A stretch of DNA of 64,000 nt, taken from assembly GCA_951217055.1 (NCBI GenBank), contig OX578280.1, positions 15,353,394 to 15,417,393 of the forward strand. Direction: 5' to 3'. Position numbers and translations under genes: made by a program. Below the pieces are notes generated by a model. It was not told the DNA's origin. It was given only the letters and a program-made list of their open reading frames with translations, and ran no database searches. Positions 1 to 10,780 of the stretch are shown here, in pieces. How positions within the stretch are numbered: the stretch's first letter is position 1; each line of letters begins with the position of its first letter. Source of the DNA: Gerris lacustris. Taxonomy: Eukaryota; Arthropoda; Insecta; Hemiptera; Gerridae.

Positions 1-700
1 TTAACTCTAACAAAACAAAATAGTCTGTCAAGCGGTGTAGCACATATATAGCTTCCTAACGTCCTATCGTCAGATAACATTAGATAAGATTTTTTAATGA
101 TAGGTGTTGATAAAAAAAAGTTTATTGCACATATGTGTTGACAATAATGGGTAGCTCAAGCAAAAAATCTTTAAAAGATGCAACACGACCAGAGGAAACT
201 ATGTGCAACACTAATTAACAGACCATTATAAACTTTACAACTTTTTACATATTATTTAAGCTTTAAACATATAAGTTTCAACCTACTGCGTTCATTTGTC
301 TCTCTTGCACATGCGCACAAACATACATTTATTTACCCTATATCTGATTCAAAGAAAATTTGGATGGTTTGTCGAAAGTAGCCTGCAGATAGCCTGAAAT
401 TGATTCCAACTGCATTCGCTCTTGAAATTTTAATAAATTGAGACTTTAATTCATGCAAAGATCAAAACAATTTTGAGAGATTTAAAAAACGGGGGAATGA
501 AATAAATTGAACAATAATAGGTTTTAAAAGTAGAAAATCATTAAAATATGCGAAATAGGACAAGAGGAAGCTGCCACACTAATTTACCAGAGTATTTAAT
601 AATAATTTAAGGTAAATACAATTTCTCAGTAAAAAAAAATAATGGAGGTTATTATATAACATCGACAACATCTTTGAGTTTAAAATACGTTACAACATTA
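1..700. repeat. AT-rich stretch with a decayed R2 repeat
   Basis: No gene is visible. About 240-610 matches, imperfectly and in the same orientation, the second half of the R2 copy at 25235-25580. Shared landmarks are an ACATGCGCACAAACATACAT block, a GGTTTGTCGA block and a CACACTAA...CAGAGTATTT end. A short related piece near 165-245 looks like a partial duplication of that end. Confidence 0.5.
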
Positions 701-1540
701 GAGAAAAAAACCTATATGTTTGAAGAGGACAAGGAAGTTCTAGTGGAGAAGCTTAGTAGATACAGAAAGGTCCTGAGGATACCAATATAAAGAAGGGTGA
801 TTAAGGAAAAGGCGCCTGAAGATCTTCGATGGCGGGTCCTACGTGAGTCGACTTGATATGGTCTTACACTAGCTGGCCTAGGCTTGGACCGAGAATAGGG
901 ACTCTTTCCAGAAAACCCTCCTGTTTCATATAAGCAAGATGTGTCGGAACTCACCCCTGTCTTCATAATATGGGACCTTCCAAGTGAAGTAGACTTCACA
1001 TGCCGGAGTGAACCTCTAAAGCCTTCTTAAACGTGCCCTAACCAAAGACTTGTAACAGTCCTCGTCTCTAAGGGTCTAAGACACACCAGGTCCTTCTTAG
1101 CAAACATTTAACCTCTTTCTTACTTTCTACTCTTCTAATACTTTATACCCCCCCCCCCCTGCTTTTGCTTTTCTTATTTTTCCCTATTACATACCTTTTT
1201 CCGCTTATTCAGGACACATCCCAATGTAAATATCCAACAGGAACTTTAGCCTCTTTACTTCCTTTCAGGAAGCATCGTGCAGAAGTTATTTCAGGATAGT
1301 TCTGTCTTACTATCTGCCCTTACTTATGATTTTTATTTACTTTTATCTCTAAAAGGACATTGCTATTTTTAGTAAATTTTAAGTCTGTTGTCATCAAAAG
1401 GTTGAATAATAAAATACAAAGTCTTGAAGGAGTCAAATTTACTTGATTCGTGAAATTTATAAATCAAATTAATGTTACAGTGAAATATCTAATCTAAAAT
1501 TATTCAGGCACTAGAGAACCAATTTAATATGATGTATCAT
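701..1540. other. Unassigned stretch, no recognised gene
   Basis: This part is less AT-rich than its surroundings at 720-1020. Short open frames exist on both strands there, but the plus-strand reading from 717 meets several stops and neither strand gives a recognisable domain. A C12 run lies at 1148-1159. I see nothing else to annotate. Confidence 0.4.
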
Positions 1541-1778
1541 TTAGAGGTACGGAATTTTCGCATAAAAAAACCAGAAATTTCGCGAAATAAAAATTTAATA
1601 GTTCGAAATTTCGCTAAAATTCGCATATACTATAGTATATATATAGAATAAAACAACATTTTAATACACTTAAAATTTACCTTTAATGTTAATTTAAAGA
1701 CAACGTTGTTATTTCAACATTTGATTCTTCTAGAGTCGCTCTTCTGTCAGTAAGGACAACATTATATTAACTACTTTT

Positions 1779-3110
1779 TACTTTCTCATATAAAGAGAAA
1801 GTATTGTGATGGCGCGAAAATTCGATTTTGAGATTTTGATGGATTTACACGTTTTGAGGTCCCCTGAGTCCAAAAAAGTGGTTTTTAAAAAATGTCTGTC
1901 CGTCGTCTGTCGTCTGTCGTCTGTCTGTGCAGACGCCTGGAGCCTAAACTACTGGGCCGATTTTGACGAAATTTGGCATACATGTTCAGAAAAATCATAC
2001 CCCGAGGCGAAATCGAGAAATTAATTTTAGGTCCAAATTTCGGGGCGCTACCCCCCAAAAACTCTGAAAAAACGTGGAAAAAAAATATTTCTCGAAAACG
2101 GTTCCGACGATTTTGATTAAAAAATTCTCAAATGTAGTCCATTTAAATACGGATCCAACGATATAAGCAGTTTTCCCGGGAAAAATCTAGTTCCTGAGAA
2201 AATAGCTAAAAACGTGGACGGAGAGATCCCGGGTTCGATTCCCCGCCCTGGAAAAGTTATTTTTATGGTAAATTTTGATATAATTTTCGATAATAATACG
2301 TCGCGTCAGAGAGGTTACGTAAAAGTGACAAAGGTTGCTGTGACGTCATGCACCCTCCACGATTTTTCGTCAGGTTATCTTTTCTGGCTCATAACAAACC
2401 ATTGTTTACTAGAGTTCAGTAAGTATTTTATAGTTTTTTCCTCTTTTCATTCTATTAAAAGCTTTTTTAACCGTTTTTAACCTTAGCATATATTAGTAAC
2501 ATCATTAATAAGCCAACAAATTTATACAATATAGATGATAAAACAAATAATTCTCACAAATAACTCAAATAAGATGTAAAATAACTTACTTACAGAAGTG
2601 CTCTTTTTACTCTATTAAAAGCTTTTTTAACTGTTTTTAACCTTATCATATATCAGTAACATCATTATTAAGCCAATAAATGTATACATTTTAGATGATA
2701 AAACAAATAATTCTCACAAATAACTCAAAGAAGATGTAAAATAACTTACTCACAGATGTGCTCTTTTTACTCTATTAAAAGCTTTTTTAACAGTTTTTAA
2801 CCGTATCATGTATCAGTAACATCATTAATAAGCCAATAAATGTATACATTATAGATGATAAAACAAATAATTGATTAAAAAATAATAATAAAATAAAATA
2901 GCACTGATAAACCCCACCTATATCCAATGTTATGAGCCAACTAACCCTAACAACACACACTTTTTTACGTAAGTGACGTCACACTTCCCCGGCGTATTAA
3001 ACGCACTTACAAAAACTAATAAATGGAAAACATTGGCTAAGTAATTATGAACTTTTATATGAGAAAGTTTGTTTGAGTTGGTCTCGGACCGATTTTTTTT
3101 TTTTTATAGT
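1779..3110 (+). repeat. R1 interspersed repeat, forward copy
   Basis: R1 starts with the near-palindrome CTTTCTCATATAAAGAGAAAG and runs through a conserved block that includes a CTGTC-rich microsatellite at about 1892-1935. It ends near 3062-3110 with TATGAGAAAGTTTGTTTGAG. The first and last segments are thus inverted relatives. At 2220-2250 it carries GGGTTCGATTCCCCG, which looks like a tRNA T-arm or pol III B box. The middle is expanded by a 160-bp tandem array. Other copies lie at 3864-4512 (minus), 22488-22830, 29860-30065 (minus, very diverged) and 54015-54420. Confidence 0.7.
2441..2875. repeat. Tandem repeat, 160-bp unit, about 2.7 copies
   Basis: The landmark TCTATTAAAAGC recurs at 2451, 2611 and 2771, exactly 160 bp apart. 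Adjacent units differ at only a few positions. The array lies inside the forward R1 copy. Confidence 0.85.
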
Positions 3111-3748
3111 ACTATACTACTTGTATAGTAGTAGTACTTACTACTTGACGGGAGTGGGAGATAAATAATTTTGCAGGGAGACTTAAATCTTTTCGTTACA
3201 AAAACACTACTTGTTTGTTTATACAGTGATACCTCAGGTTAAGAAATTAAATTCGTGTTCCGAGCTTCTAAGAAGGGCGCCGGAAACTCGCCTAACCAAG
3301 TTATTTCGAGCTTTCAGTGAAAAGTTGAACCTTCTGCGAAAAGATGGACACCCTCTTTCGTTTCCAACTATGTATTTACACTGAACATACTTGTTAGCTC
3401 CTTTGATCATTCAGCGAAATGCCGTTGGCTTCTTTAGGCAATTAATAAATTTTAAGCATTTTTTTTTTTTTTAATTATTCTTAATTGTTCGCTTGAATAC
3501 TTTCTTAAAAATATTATCATTTATATTAATTGAAACATTTTTCATAGAAATTTTATTTGACTGCGGCGGCATTGAAAACTATTCTTCGTAAAATATGCAT
3601 GTTACATAATTAATAATAATTATCAATATGTACATTTCGCATCTATTCGCAAATATAAGCAATTTTCGCATAAATTCGAATCTATTTCGTAAAAACGAAA
3701 ATTCCGTACCTCTAAATCATTATTGTCGAGAAGATGGAGTTTAAAAAA

Positions 3749-3860
3749 AATGTCTGGCTAACATTAAGCTAGAATTTTGTGTACAAGTTAATCTTTTAGA
3801 GCCTTTTAAAAATATGTGGCCGGCTAAGTTCATCTGCAGGACATAGCTAGCCATTTGGGG
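3749..3860 (+). repeat. Truncated R3 foldback arm
   Basis: This matches the first 110 bp of the R3 arm (GGCTAACATTAAGCTAGAAT, then GGCCGGCTAAGTTCATCTGC). It stops abruptly where the inverted R1 copy begins near 3864, so R1 probably interrupted or joined it. Confidence 0.65.
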
Positions 3861-3863
3861 GGA

Positions 3864-4512
3864 AAAAAATCGGTCCGAGACAACTCAGACAAACTTTCTC
3901 ATATACAAGTTCATAATTATTTAGCCAATTTTTTCCATTTATTAGTTTTTGTAAGTGCGTTTAATTATTATTGAAAATTATATCAAAATTTACCATAAAA
4001 ATAACTTCTCCAGGGCGGGGAATCGAACCCGGGATCTCTCCGCCCACGTTTTTAGCTATTTTCTCAGGAACTAGATTTTTCCCGGGAAAACTGCTTACAT
4101 CGTTGGATCCGTATTTAAATGGACTACATTTTAGAATTTTTTAATCAAAATCGTCGGAACCGTTTTCGAGAAATAATTTTTTTTCACGTTTTTTCAGAGT
4201 TTTTTGGGGCTTGCGCCCCCAAATTTAGAGCTAAAATTCATTTCTCGATTTCGCCTCGGGGTATGATTTTTCTGAACATGTATACCAAATTTCGTCAAAA
4301 TCGGCTCAGTAGTTTAGGCTCCAGGCGTCTGCACAGACAGACGACAGACGACAGACGACAGACGACAGACGACAGACGACAGACGACGGACAGACATTTT
4401 TTAAAAACCACTTTTTTGGACTCAGGGGACCTCAAAACGTGTAAATCCATCAAAATCTCAAAATCGAATTTTCGCGCCATCACAATACTTTCTCTTTATA
4501 TGAGAAAGTAAA
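3864..4512 (-). repeat. R1 interspersed repeat, inverted copy
   Basis: This is the reverse complement of the R1 copy at 1779-3110 without the 160-bp array. It includes the T-arm-like GGGTTCGATTCCCCG equivalent at about 4017-4040 and ends at 4512 in the family terminus. With the forward copy it forms an imperfect inverted pair spanning about 2.7 kb. Confidence 0.75.
4334..4389. repeat. ACGACAG heptanucleotide microsatellite
   Basis: About seven head-to-tail 7-bp units lie within R1. The forward R1 copy has only a short version at the same place, so the tract has changed length between copies. Confidence 0.85.
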
Positions 4513-5650
4513 AAACGGTAGAGAGCGGCTATATGCCCATTTGGAAGGATATGGTTTTTTATGATCTTAAGAGCTAAAAGAGTAGCGCTTTAGAAGAGCG
4601 CTTTAAGAGTACAGTAATTGTTGTTATGTACACGTTTTTATGCTATTTTTGACCCTAAATTGTCAAAATTTTACCCCTAAATGAACTCCAAAAATTTGGT
4701 CCAACTCATCCTTTCTTTTAATATTATAGAAATTTTAAAATTTGTTTGGATTTTTTAAGGGCATCCTAGCGTGAGATAGCGTCTTTAGTGACACATACAT
4801 ATATACATATAATAAATACATAATATACAATATTCATACATACACACATAAAAAAAGTGTTAAATTTTAGGAATCGATTAAGAATGGTCTAAAACGGATT
4901 TCCATGGAGAAAATTGTCAAAATTTTGTATTACAAACATTTTAAGTCATTGCAATAGCTCAATTTTCTTTGAAAATTTGCTAAAACAAAGAAGTTCTATT
5001 AAACTTTTGTTTGTGTTTGTGAAAGTGACCTCGGGAAGATATAAATCGGGGTTTTCGAATTTCCAATTAATATGAAACCTAATAATTTCCTTTTGGATTT
5101 TGAAAATTTTCAATGCTAAAACCTTGGCCTGAATCTACTTCTCTAGGTTCCTCTCGAGTGCTCTTTGATTTTACCAATTATCAGGGTCTTTTCAAGCGTT
5201 AACTTCAACTACTTCAGAAATTCGTTTTCCTCGCATTCTGTAAAGGCTCATACTTCGAAATCATGCTGCTCATTTTTTTTTAGGGTTTGATCATTTTTTA
5301 AATTAATTTTCTCTTATTTTTAGAAATTTTCACTCTTTTACTTCATATGCATAATTAAATGAAGGGGAAAAAATATTTGTCAAAAATAATGGAGAAGAAA
5401 AAATTATCATTTTTTGTTCTCTCACGTTTTCATTTTTTTAAACATTTGATTTGAATATTTCAGTCTTCAATGTGTAATAAATAATATATAAAAAGGTATG
5501 AGTGGTCAATAAAAATGTCCATTCGTTTTGGCTCGAGTGTCTGCGTTATCTGTACCAACTTCAGAAGATAGGTATTGTTAGGAATCTGCGAGTGACGTAG
5601 AGAACCACAATGAGAAATATGTTAAATAATTAAATGAGAATAATAGTGAA
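4513..5650. other. AT-rich stretch, nothing recognised
   Basis: I find no gene, tandem repeat or inverted repeat of note here. A TA-rich ATACATA tract lies at about 4790-4850. Confidence 0.4.
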
Positions 5651-6195
5651 GGAGATAACGTGCATAAAAGTCTTTGACTAACATCAAGCTAGAATTTCGT
5701 GTACAAGTTAATTTTTTAGTGGATTAAGAAAATGTGGTCGGCTAAGTTCGTCTGCAGGACATAGCTGCAAAAGACATTTGAAAAAAAACAAACCGGTGGA
5801 GAGCGGCCATGTCCCACCAATTATGGTGGACAATGTGATTTCCATGATCCTGTGTACAAAATTAGTTAGTAGACTCAAAATCAAGTTGATGGTAGTTTGC
5901 CTCTTGATAGGTGACCACTTTGATTTGGAGTAATATTTGAATAACTAACCTATCAAGTGACGAACTAAAATCAACTAAATTTTCGGTCTACTAACTAATT
6001 TATTACTCAGGATCATGAAAATCACACGGTCCACCATAATTGGCAGGACATGGCCGCTCTCCACCGGTTTGTTTTTTCAAATTCCAATTGCCAAGCTATA
6101 TATGTACCGCAGACGAACTTAGCCGACCACATATTCTTAAAAGGCGCTAAAAGATTAACTTGTACACAAAATTCTAGCTTGATGTTTGTCAAGCA
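5651..6195. mobile_element. R3 foldback element (MITE-like)
   Basis: Two long arms, about 5651-5920 and 5950-6195, are reverse complements around a spacer of about 30 bp. Arm landmarks from the outside in are CTAACATCAAGCTAGAATTT, GGCTAAGTTCGTCTGCAGGA, GGAGAGCGGCCATGTCCCAC and AATCAAGTTGATGGTAGTTT. Nothing codes for protein. Better preserved copies at 26163-26735 and 57603-58188 show outer ends resembling GGAGATAGCGTGCA. It is probably a non-autonomous DNA transposon whose autonomous partner is not in the window. Confidence 0.8.
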
Positions 6196-6766
6196 CATAA
6201 TAGCAGGGAGAACTTACGAACTTAGCTGAAACTATAAATAAAAAAATAAAACATATGCACCCTAACTATAAAAATTAAATTGTTATACAATGTAGTCTGT
6301 TTATATAATAACCCCACCTCTTTGTCCCCATAACTTTGTGCTAAATTTGAGAAAAAAAATAGTCGAGAAGGAACAATGAAGAACAATAAAGAAATGAGTA
6401 ACAAATGAGTCAACAATAAAGGTTGTGCTAGAAGTCTCACGTAAAAAGGGTTTCGTTGATATGGTGAACATGAAAATTATTAATTTTCCAAGACCTAGTA
6501 AACCTTCTGCCCGGAACATCAGTATTTTTCACAGCTATAGTGTAGTAAATATTCGCCGGAAGTACTTTAAGTGAACGTATACGGTTGTGGCCCAAAGACA
6601 CTTTCAGTAGACATCTTACCACAAAGGACTTAATAAGGGATGGTTGCCGCTACGCCATCTGATTTTTTCTGGTCATAATCATCGTTTGATGATATCATTG
6701 AGATCTGTTGGTAAAATCTATACCGGTATTTCACATATTCTTAGAATTTTTTCCTGTCCGTAAGAT
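6196..6766. other. Unassigned stretch with a dispersed fragment
   Basis: No gene is seen. GAAGTCTCACGTAAAAAGGG at about 6431 recurs near 39528 and, inverted, near 47340, so a short dispersed repeat runs through here. Its full extent is unclear. Confidence 0.35.
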
Positions 6767-7142
6767 ATACCGACGTTCTATTACTAAACCCGTAATTTAT
6801 ACCGATGTTCTATCACTAAACCCGTAATTTATACCGATGTTCTATCACTAAACCCGTAATTTATACCGATGTTCTATCACTAAACCCGTAATTTATACCG
6901 ATGTTCTATCACTAAACCCGTAATTTATACCGATGTTCTATCACTAAACCCGTAATTTATACCGATGTTCTATCACTAAACCCGTAATTTATACCGATGT
7001 TCTATCACTAAACCCGTAATTTATACCGATGTTCTATCACTAAACCCGTAATTTATACCGATGTTCTATCACTAAACCCGTAATTTATACCGATGTTCTA
7101 TCACTAAACCCGTAATTTTTACCGTTGTTCCAACACTTTAAC
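6767..7142. repeat. Tandem repeat, 32-bp unit, about 11 copies
   Basis: Starts of CGTAATTTATACCG recur every 32 bp from 6791. The units are identical by eye until the degenerate units from about 7111. A partial unit precedes at 6767-6790. Such uniformity points to recent expansion or frequent homogenisation. Confidence 0.95.
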
Positions 7143-8541
7143 CATAATTTTTACCGCCTTTTCAATTTTTTTTATAACTGGATAGTTATAAAGGTATTTA
7201 ATTATGTTTTCTACTAACCATGAGTCTTATACTGCCTTATTAACTTCTAATGAAATAATAACATCAAAATATAGGAAAAATATAGGGTCCGTAAGAAATA
7301 CCGAAGCTCCGAAACTTGGGGGGTGCAAATCATGTTTGGGGTAGAGGGTTTATTCAGATAAAATTCCTTTTTTATGGAAGATAGAAATTGTCTCCCCACG
7401 TAAAATAAACTTCTTTACTAGCCAAAGCAGCTTTCAGCCTTCATAAGACCATCATAAGTGCCGAAATATAGAAGAACTAGAGTTACATAATAGGGAAAAA
7501 AGAAAAGAACGGTAAAGAAGAAAATTAATTTAATATTAATTAATTAATTTAAATGAAACTAGTCAGGACTTTTTTTTGTGAGGGAGGAGGAGATTTTGAA
7601 GTGAAAGTTTATATTGAATGAGATTATCTAGTGAAATACGATCAAGGTTTCCTGTTATGGAAAAGAGAGATATAAAATTCATCAATTCACTTTGATCTAT
7701 AGGTTTATTAGGCAGATGAGATGAGAACAGAGAAAAAAAAGTCACTCTTGACATAAAAAAAAGAAGAAACAAAAGATTTTTTTGCATCCCAAAAAAAAGA
7801 ATGGTCAAAAATCGGGAATGATAAACAATATTGCTAGTTAGAGCAGACGGTAGATGGAAAATACCGGTACTGTAAAAATTGTCCGAAGTTTGAATTTCAT
7901 TTGAAAAAAAAAGGGAGGAAAAAAAGCCCGGGATGTTATTGTTGTTTTGTTGCACAAAAAAAAGAGAGTAGAGAAAAGCTGTTTTATTTTGAAACAGGGT
8001 TGATTTTTTTTTTTTTTTGGTTTTTCCGAAGCCGTTGAAACTCTTGGCCCCTCCTTTTTTTCATGGGATATCGTTGCATTATTCATCGTACTCGAAGATT
8101 CCAAGTCAGAGCTGTTTTGGAAACGCTTGAAAAACCTATGTATATAACATAAAACAGAAAAAAACGAGGGTAGTATACCACTGAAGCATCAAAATGATGA
8201 CGAACTCTTTCCTACTCATAATAAAAACCCCAGTGGAATACCGACTACAAAAAATATACGATATAAACTTCTAAACCATTGAATTCTTTTTCCTGAAAAA
8301 AAAAAACAAAAAAAAAAACAACTAAACATACAGAAAAAAAAACGTTCTGAGGCCTCTTAACTTATTATTTTTTACCCCTGTTTTGGCAGTGATGTAAATT
8401 TGAAAGAGATATTTGCAACCACCTCTCTTTAGACTCTTTTTTCCTTTTTACCGTCTCTTTCAGGTTTTTCTTTTATTTTTTTATATATATTAATAGACAA
8501 ATTACACGGATTGCGCACTTTTTGAAAAGAAAAAAGAGGAA

Positions 8542-8544
<3 letters not shown>
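7143..8544. other. AT-rich stretch, purine/pyrimidine-skewed
   Basis: Long A- or T-rich runs dominate. Open frames on the minus strand at 7563-8104 are mainly readings of those homopolymers. The stretch 7990-8104 (minus) gives a more normal-looking peptide beginning MESSSTMNNATIS, but it runs into a T/A homopolymer and matches nothing I recognise. I leave it unassigned. Confidence 0.35.

Positions 8545-8595
<51 letters not shown>
8545..8595. repeat. (AT)n microsatellite
   Basis: About 25 uninterrupted AT dinucleotides. Confidence 0.95.
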
Positions 8596-8598
<3 letters not shown>

Positions 8599-8639
8599 CA
8601 ACTCATTTTTACCCATTTTCTTATACAGCTAAAATACAG

Positions 8640-9086
8640 CATTTTTTTTTTTTTTTTTTTTTTTTATTCACCGCGATAAAAAAAGGAGAATATATAAATA
8701 TGATAATGACTTCAATGTAGAAAAAGCTAAGAACCAACCTATTGAAATTCGGACAATAGAGTGAATACCTTATATAGGCTTACTTTTACTTTCTTTATGC
8801 TATGTACTCTTAAATCACTATGGATAAATCATGGCTACAAATCTCTTGTAACTTAAATATTTTCTAAGACTTCATCAGATTCCTATGCACTGAATGTTGT
8901 AGAAGCAAAGTATTCTGGAATTTTAAATAAGGACGAAGAAGACGCTTGAAAAAATTATGTATACATAACAACACAGCCAAAAAAATATTGATACACATAT
9001 GCTAAAGCTTAGATATTAAAATTATAACGAACCCTCAAGACTCAAAATATTATTCTTTAATCCTGATCTATATTATTAAGAACTTT
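8640..9086. other. AT-rich stretch with a poly-T tract
   Basis: A T-run of about 25 lies at 8642-8666. Nothing else is recognised. Confidence 0.4.
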
Positions 9087-9341
9087 TGATTGTTACTCCC
9101 CTATGGTTTTTAGAATATAAATGATAGATAGATAGATATATATGACTTTGACTAAATAACTATTATGACAAAGTGATGTTTAATCCAATGTACTTTGGGG
9201 AAAAAGGCATATCACCCTTTTGTTTTTATAAGGGGAGTAACAGTCTAAAGAAGAACATTCCGTACACCTTCTTTAGATTGTTACTCCCCTCTGTTCTTTT
9301 TATGAGGGGAGTAACAATCTAAAGAAGTGCCTATTATTACG
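9087..9341. mobile_element. R4 inverted-repeat element (MITE-like)
   Basis: It opens GATTGTTACTCCCCTATG and closes GGGGAGTAACAATCTAAAG followed by AAGTGCC. Copies elsewhere show the full terminus GGCACTTCTTTAGATTGTTA. Internal copies of the same inverted motif occur near 9232-9300. There is no coding potential. Relatives lie at 20281-20940, 24752-24990 and 48126-48350. Confidence 0.75.
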
Positions 9342-9477
9342 AGTAGGACATTCTATTAATAATTTATTTTATAAGAAACATCTCTGTAATATAAATAAAT
9401 ATCTAAATAAATATCTGCAATAAATATCTCTGTAATATATAACATATTCCGCACAAAATACAACTAATGCATTAATG
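9342..9477. other. Short AT-rich stretch
   Basis: ATAAATATCTCTGTAATAT is repeated imperfectly at 9370-9440. No gene is seen. Confidence 0.5.
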
Positions 9478-9800
9478 TCATCTTTATCAAAAGAGAAATA
9501 AGAACTTACATACGGGAAGTTTATTATTTTTTCTGTATTTATTATTAAAATCTAACAATCGTAGATAAAGTACGGTACGCAACTCGTGCGAAAACGGCAT
9601 TTTGCATGGCTCGAGTGGTTTTACTACCCTCGCTATCGCTCGGGTGCAAACTTAGCCTGTCCTCGCCTTCGACTCGGAGGCTTATATAATCACTTGTCAG
9701 TAATATTCCATTTTGCTGCCAAGTTACATAAATAACTATTTGTCTACTCGCATTCATTGTCGGTGTACTGAATGTCTGAAATATATTTTTCAAGAATTTT
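9478..9800 (+). repeat. R6 repeat, internally deleted copy
   Basis: This is homologous to 50160-50430 (minus). The left part preserves a frame-broken trace of the R6 peptide: the codons for ELTY survive, with a stop just before. It then jumps to the GC-richer R6 tail containing CTCGTGCGAAAACGGCATTT and CCACTCTCGC-like words. It is a deletion derivative of a larger element. Confidence 0.6.
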
Positions 9801-10780
9801 AAAACCTATGTTATATTGTTAAAGCCAGCCCGTCAACGTAGCGCCCGTAGGTTATATTATCTCAAAGCTAAAAAATATATATTCAAATAAAAATTTTATA
9901 AAAAAAATAATGGGGGGCTATTATGCTAAATTGGGGCGATAAACATTTTATCCAACGCCTGGATGAATAATTATTATAATATAAGCAATGCGTTTTTATC
10001 TTTGTGTGGAAAAAACTTGATACCATTATAGAAATTCATCTGATGATGCAATAAGATGATAGAGATATGCTAAAAGGCATTATCGTTGAAATAGAATCAG
10101 AATGAAATTTAATACAGCTAGATACTTCGTTGCCAAATGATGAAATAAGTATAACCCAGGAAGATACTACGACAATCCCAACTTTTTAAGTTGAAATGGG
10201 ATGACAATGTAACACACAAAAGATGAGAATCTTATCCTATCTTATTTTGGCTAATATCAGTACCACAAAAAAGGAAAAACCTGACAAAGTGCTCTCATGA
10301 GAGATGATATGTCGAAGAAACTAAGAGAAAAATAAAGTATCATGCAATGCGTCTTAAATTAGCTCGAAGGATGTAATATTATAGCCAGAAGCATAATCGT
10401 TAATCTTGTATTAATATGTCACAGCTGGATAAGATAATATTTTTTTCTCGTGGTAAACAAAGATACAAGAATATGAAAATACAAAGATATAAATTAAAAT
10501 TAAAAATTCAGTATTACTATAGCTAAGTAATAATAGCTACGACGTCAAAACTATGTATTTTATTGTTCCAAATGGATTCTTTGAAAGTATCGCTCATTCA
10601 TAAAATAAATAAACACAGTATAACTAAGCATTAAGAAACGCTTCTCAAGCCGTCTGGGTGTTTTTGATGTCAGGGTGTGTCTAAAGTTTGTGTTTTTAAT
10701 ATGTGAGATGTGTGGGTATTTTAAAATGTGATATTTTAATGTGAAGCATAACTCTGTGTTTCTTGTCTGCATCTGAAGTA
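9801..10780. other. AT-rich stretch, nothing recognised
   Basis: I find no gene or tandem structure. The last 100 bp (from about 10700) already contain diverged words of the neighbouring satellite, such as AAGCATAACTCTGT. Confidence 0.4.

Larger units (their letters stand above)
1541..3715. mobile_element. DNA element with 20-bp terminal inverted repeats
   Basis: The element begins TTAGAGGTACGGAATTTTCG and ends with its exact reverse complement. ATCAT lies directly outside both ends (1536-1540 and 3716-3720) and looks like a 5-bp target duplication. Subterminal DNA is rich in TTCGC and GCGAA words. No transposase frame is visible, so it is non-autonomous. It has swallowed other repeats, an R1 copy and a 160-bp tandem array. 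The termini resemble hAT-type ends, but those normally give 8-bp duplications, so the superfamily is left open. Confidence 0.75.

Noticed and set aside
712..999. 95-residue minus-strand frame
   Set aside because: It matches no family, both strands are partly open here because of slightly higher GC, and no start or splice context supports it.
6791..7110. CRISPR array
   Set aside because: The 32-bp units are directly adjacent without unique spacers, and the DNA is eukaryotic.
7563..8104. Two overlapping minus-strand frames of 88 and 130 residues
   Set aside because: Much of each is read from A/T homopolymers. Only a short part looks protein-like, and nothing matches a known family.
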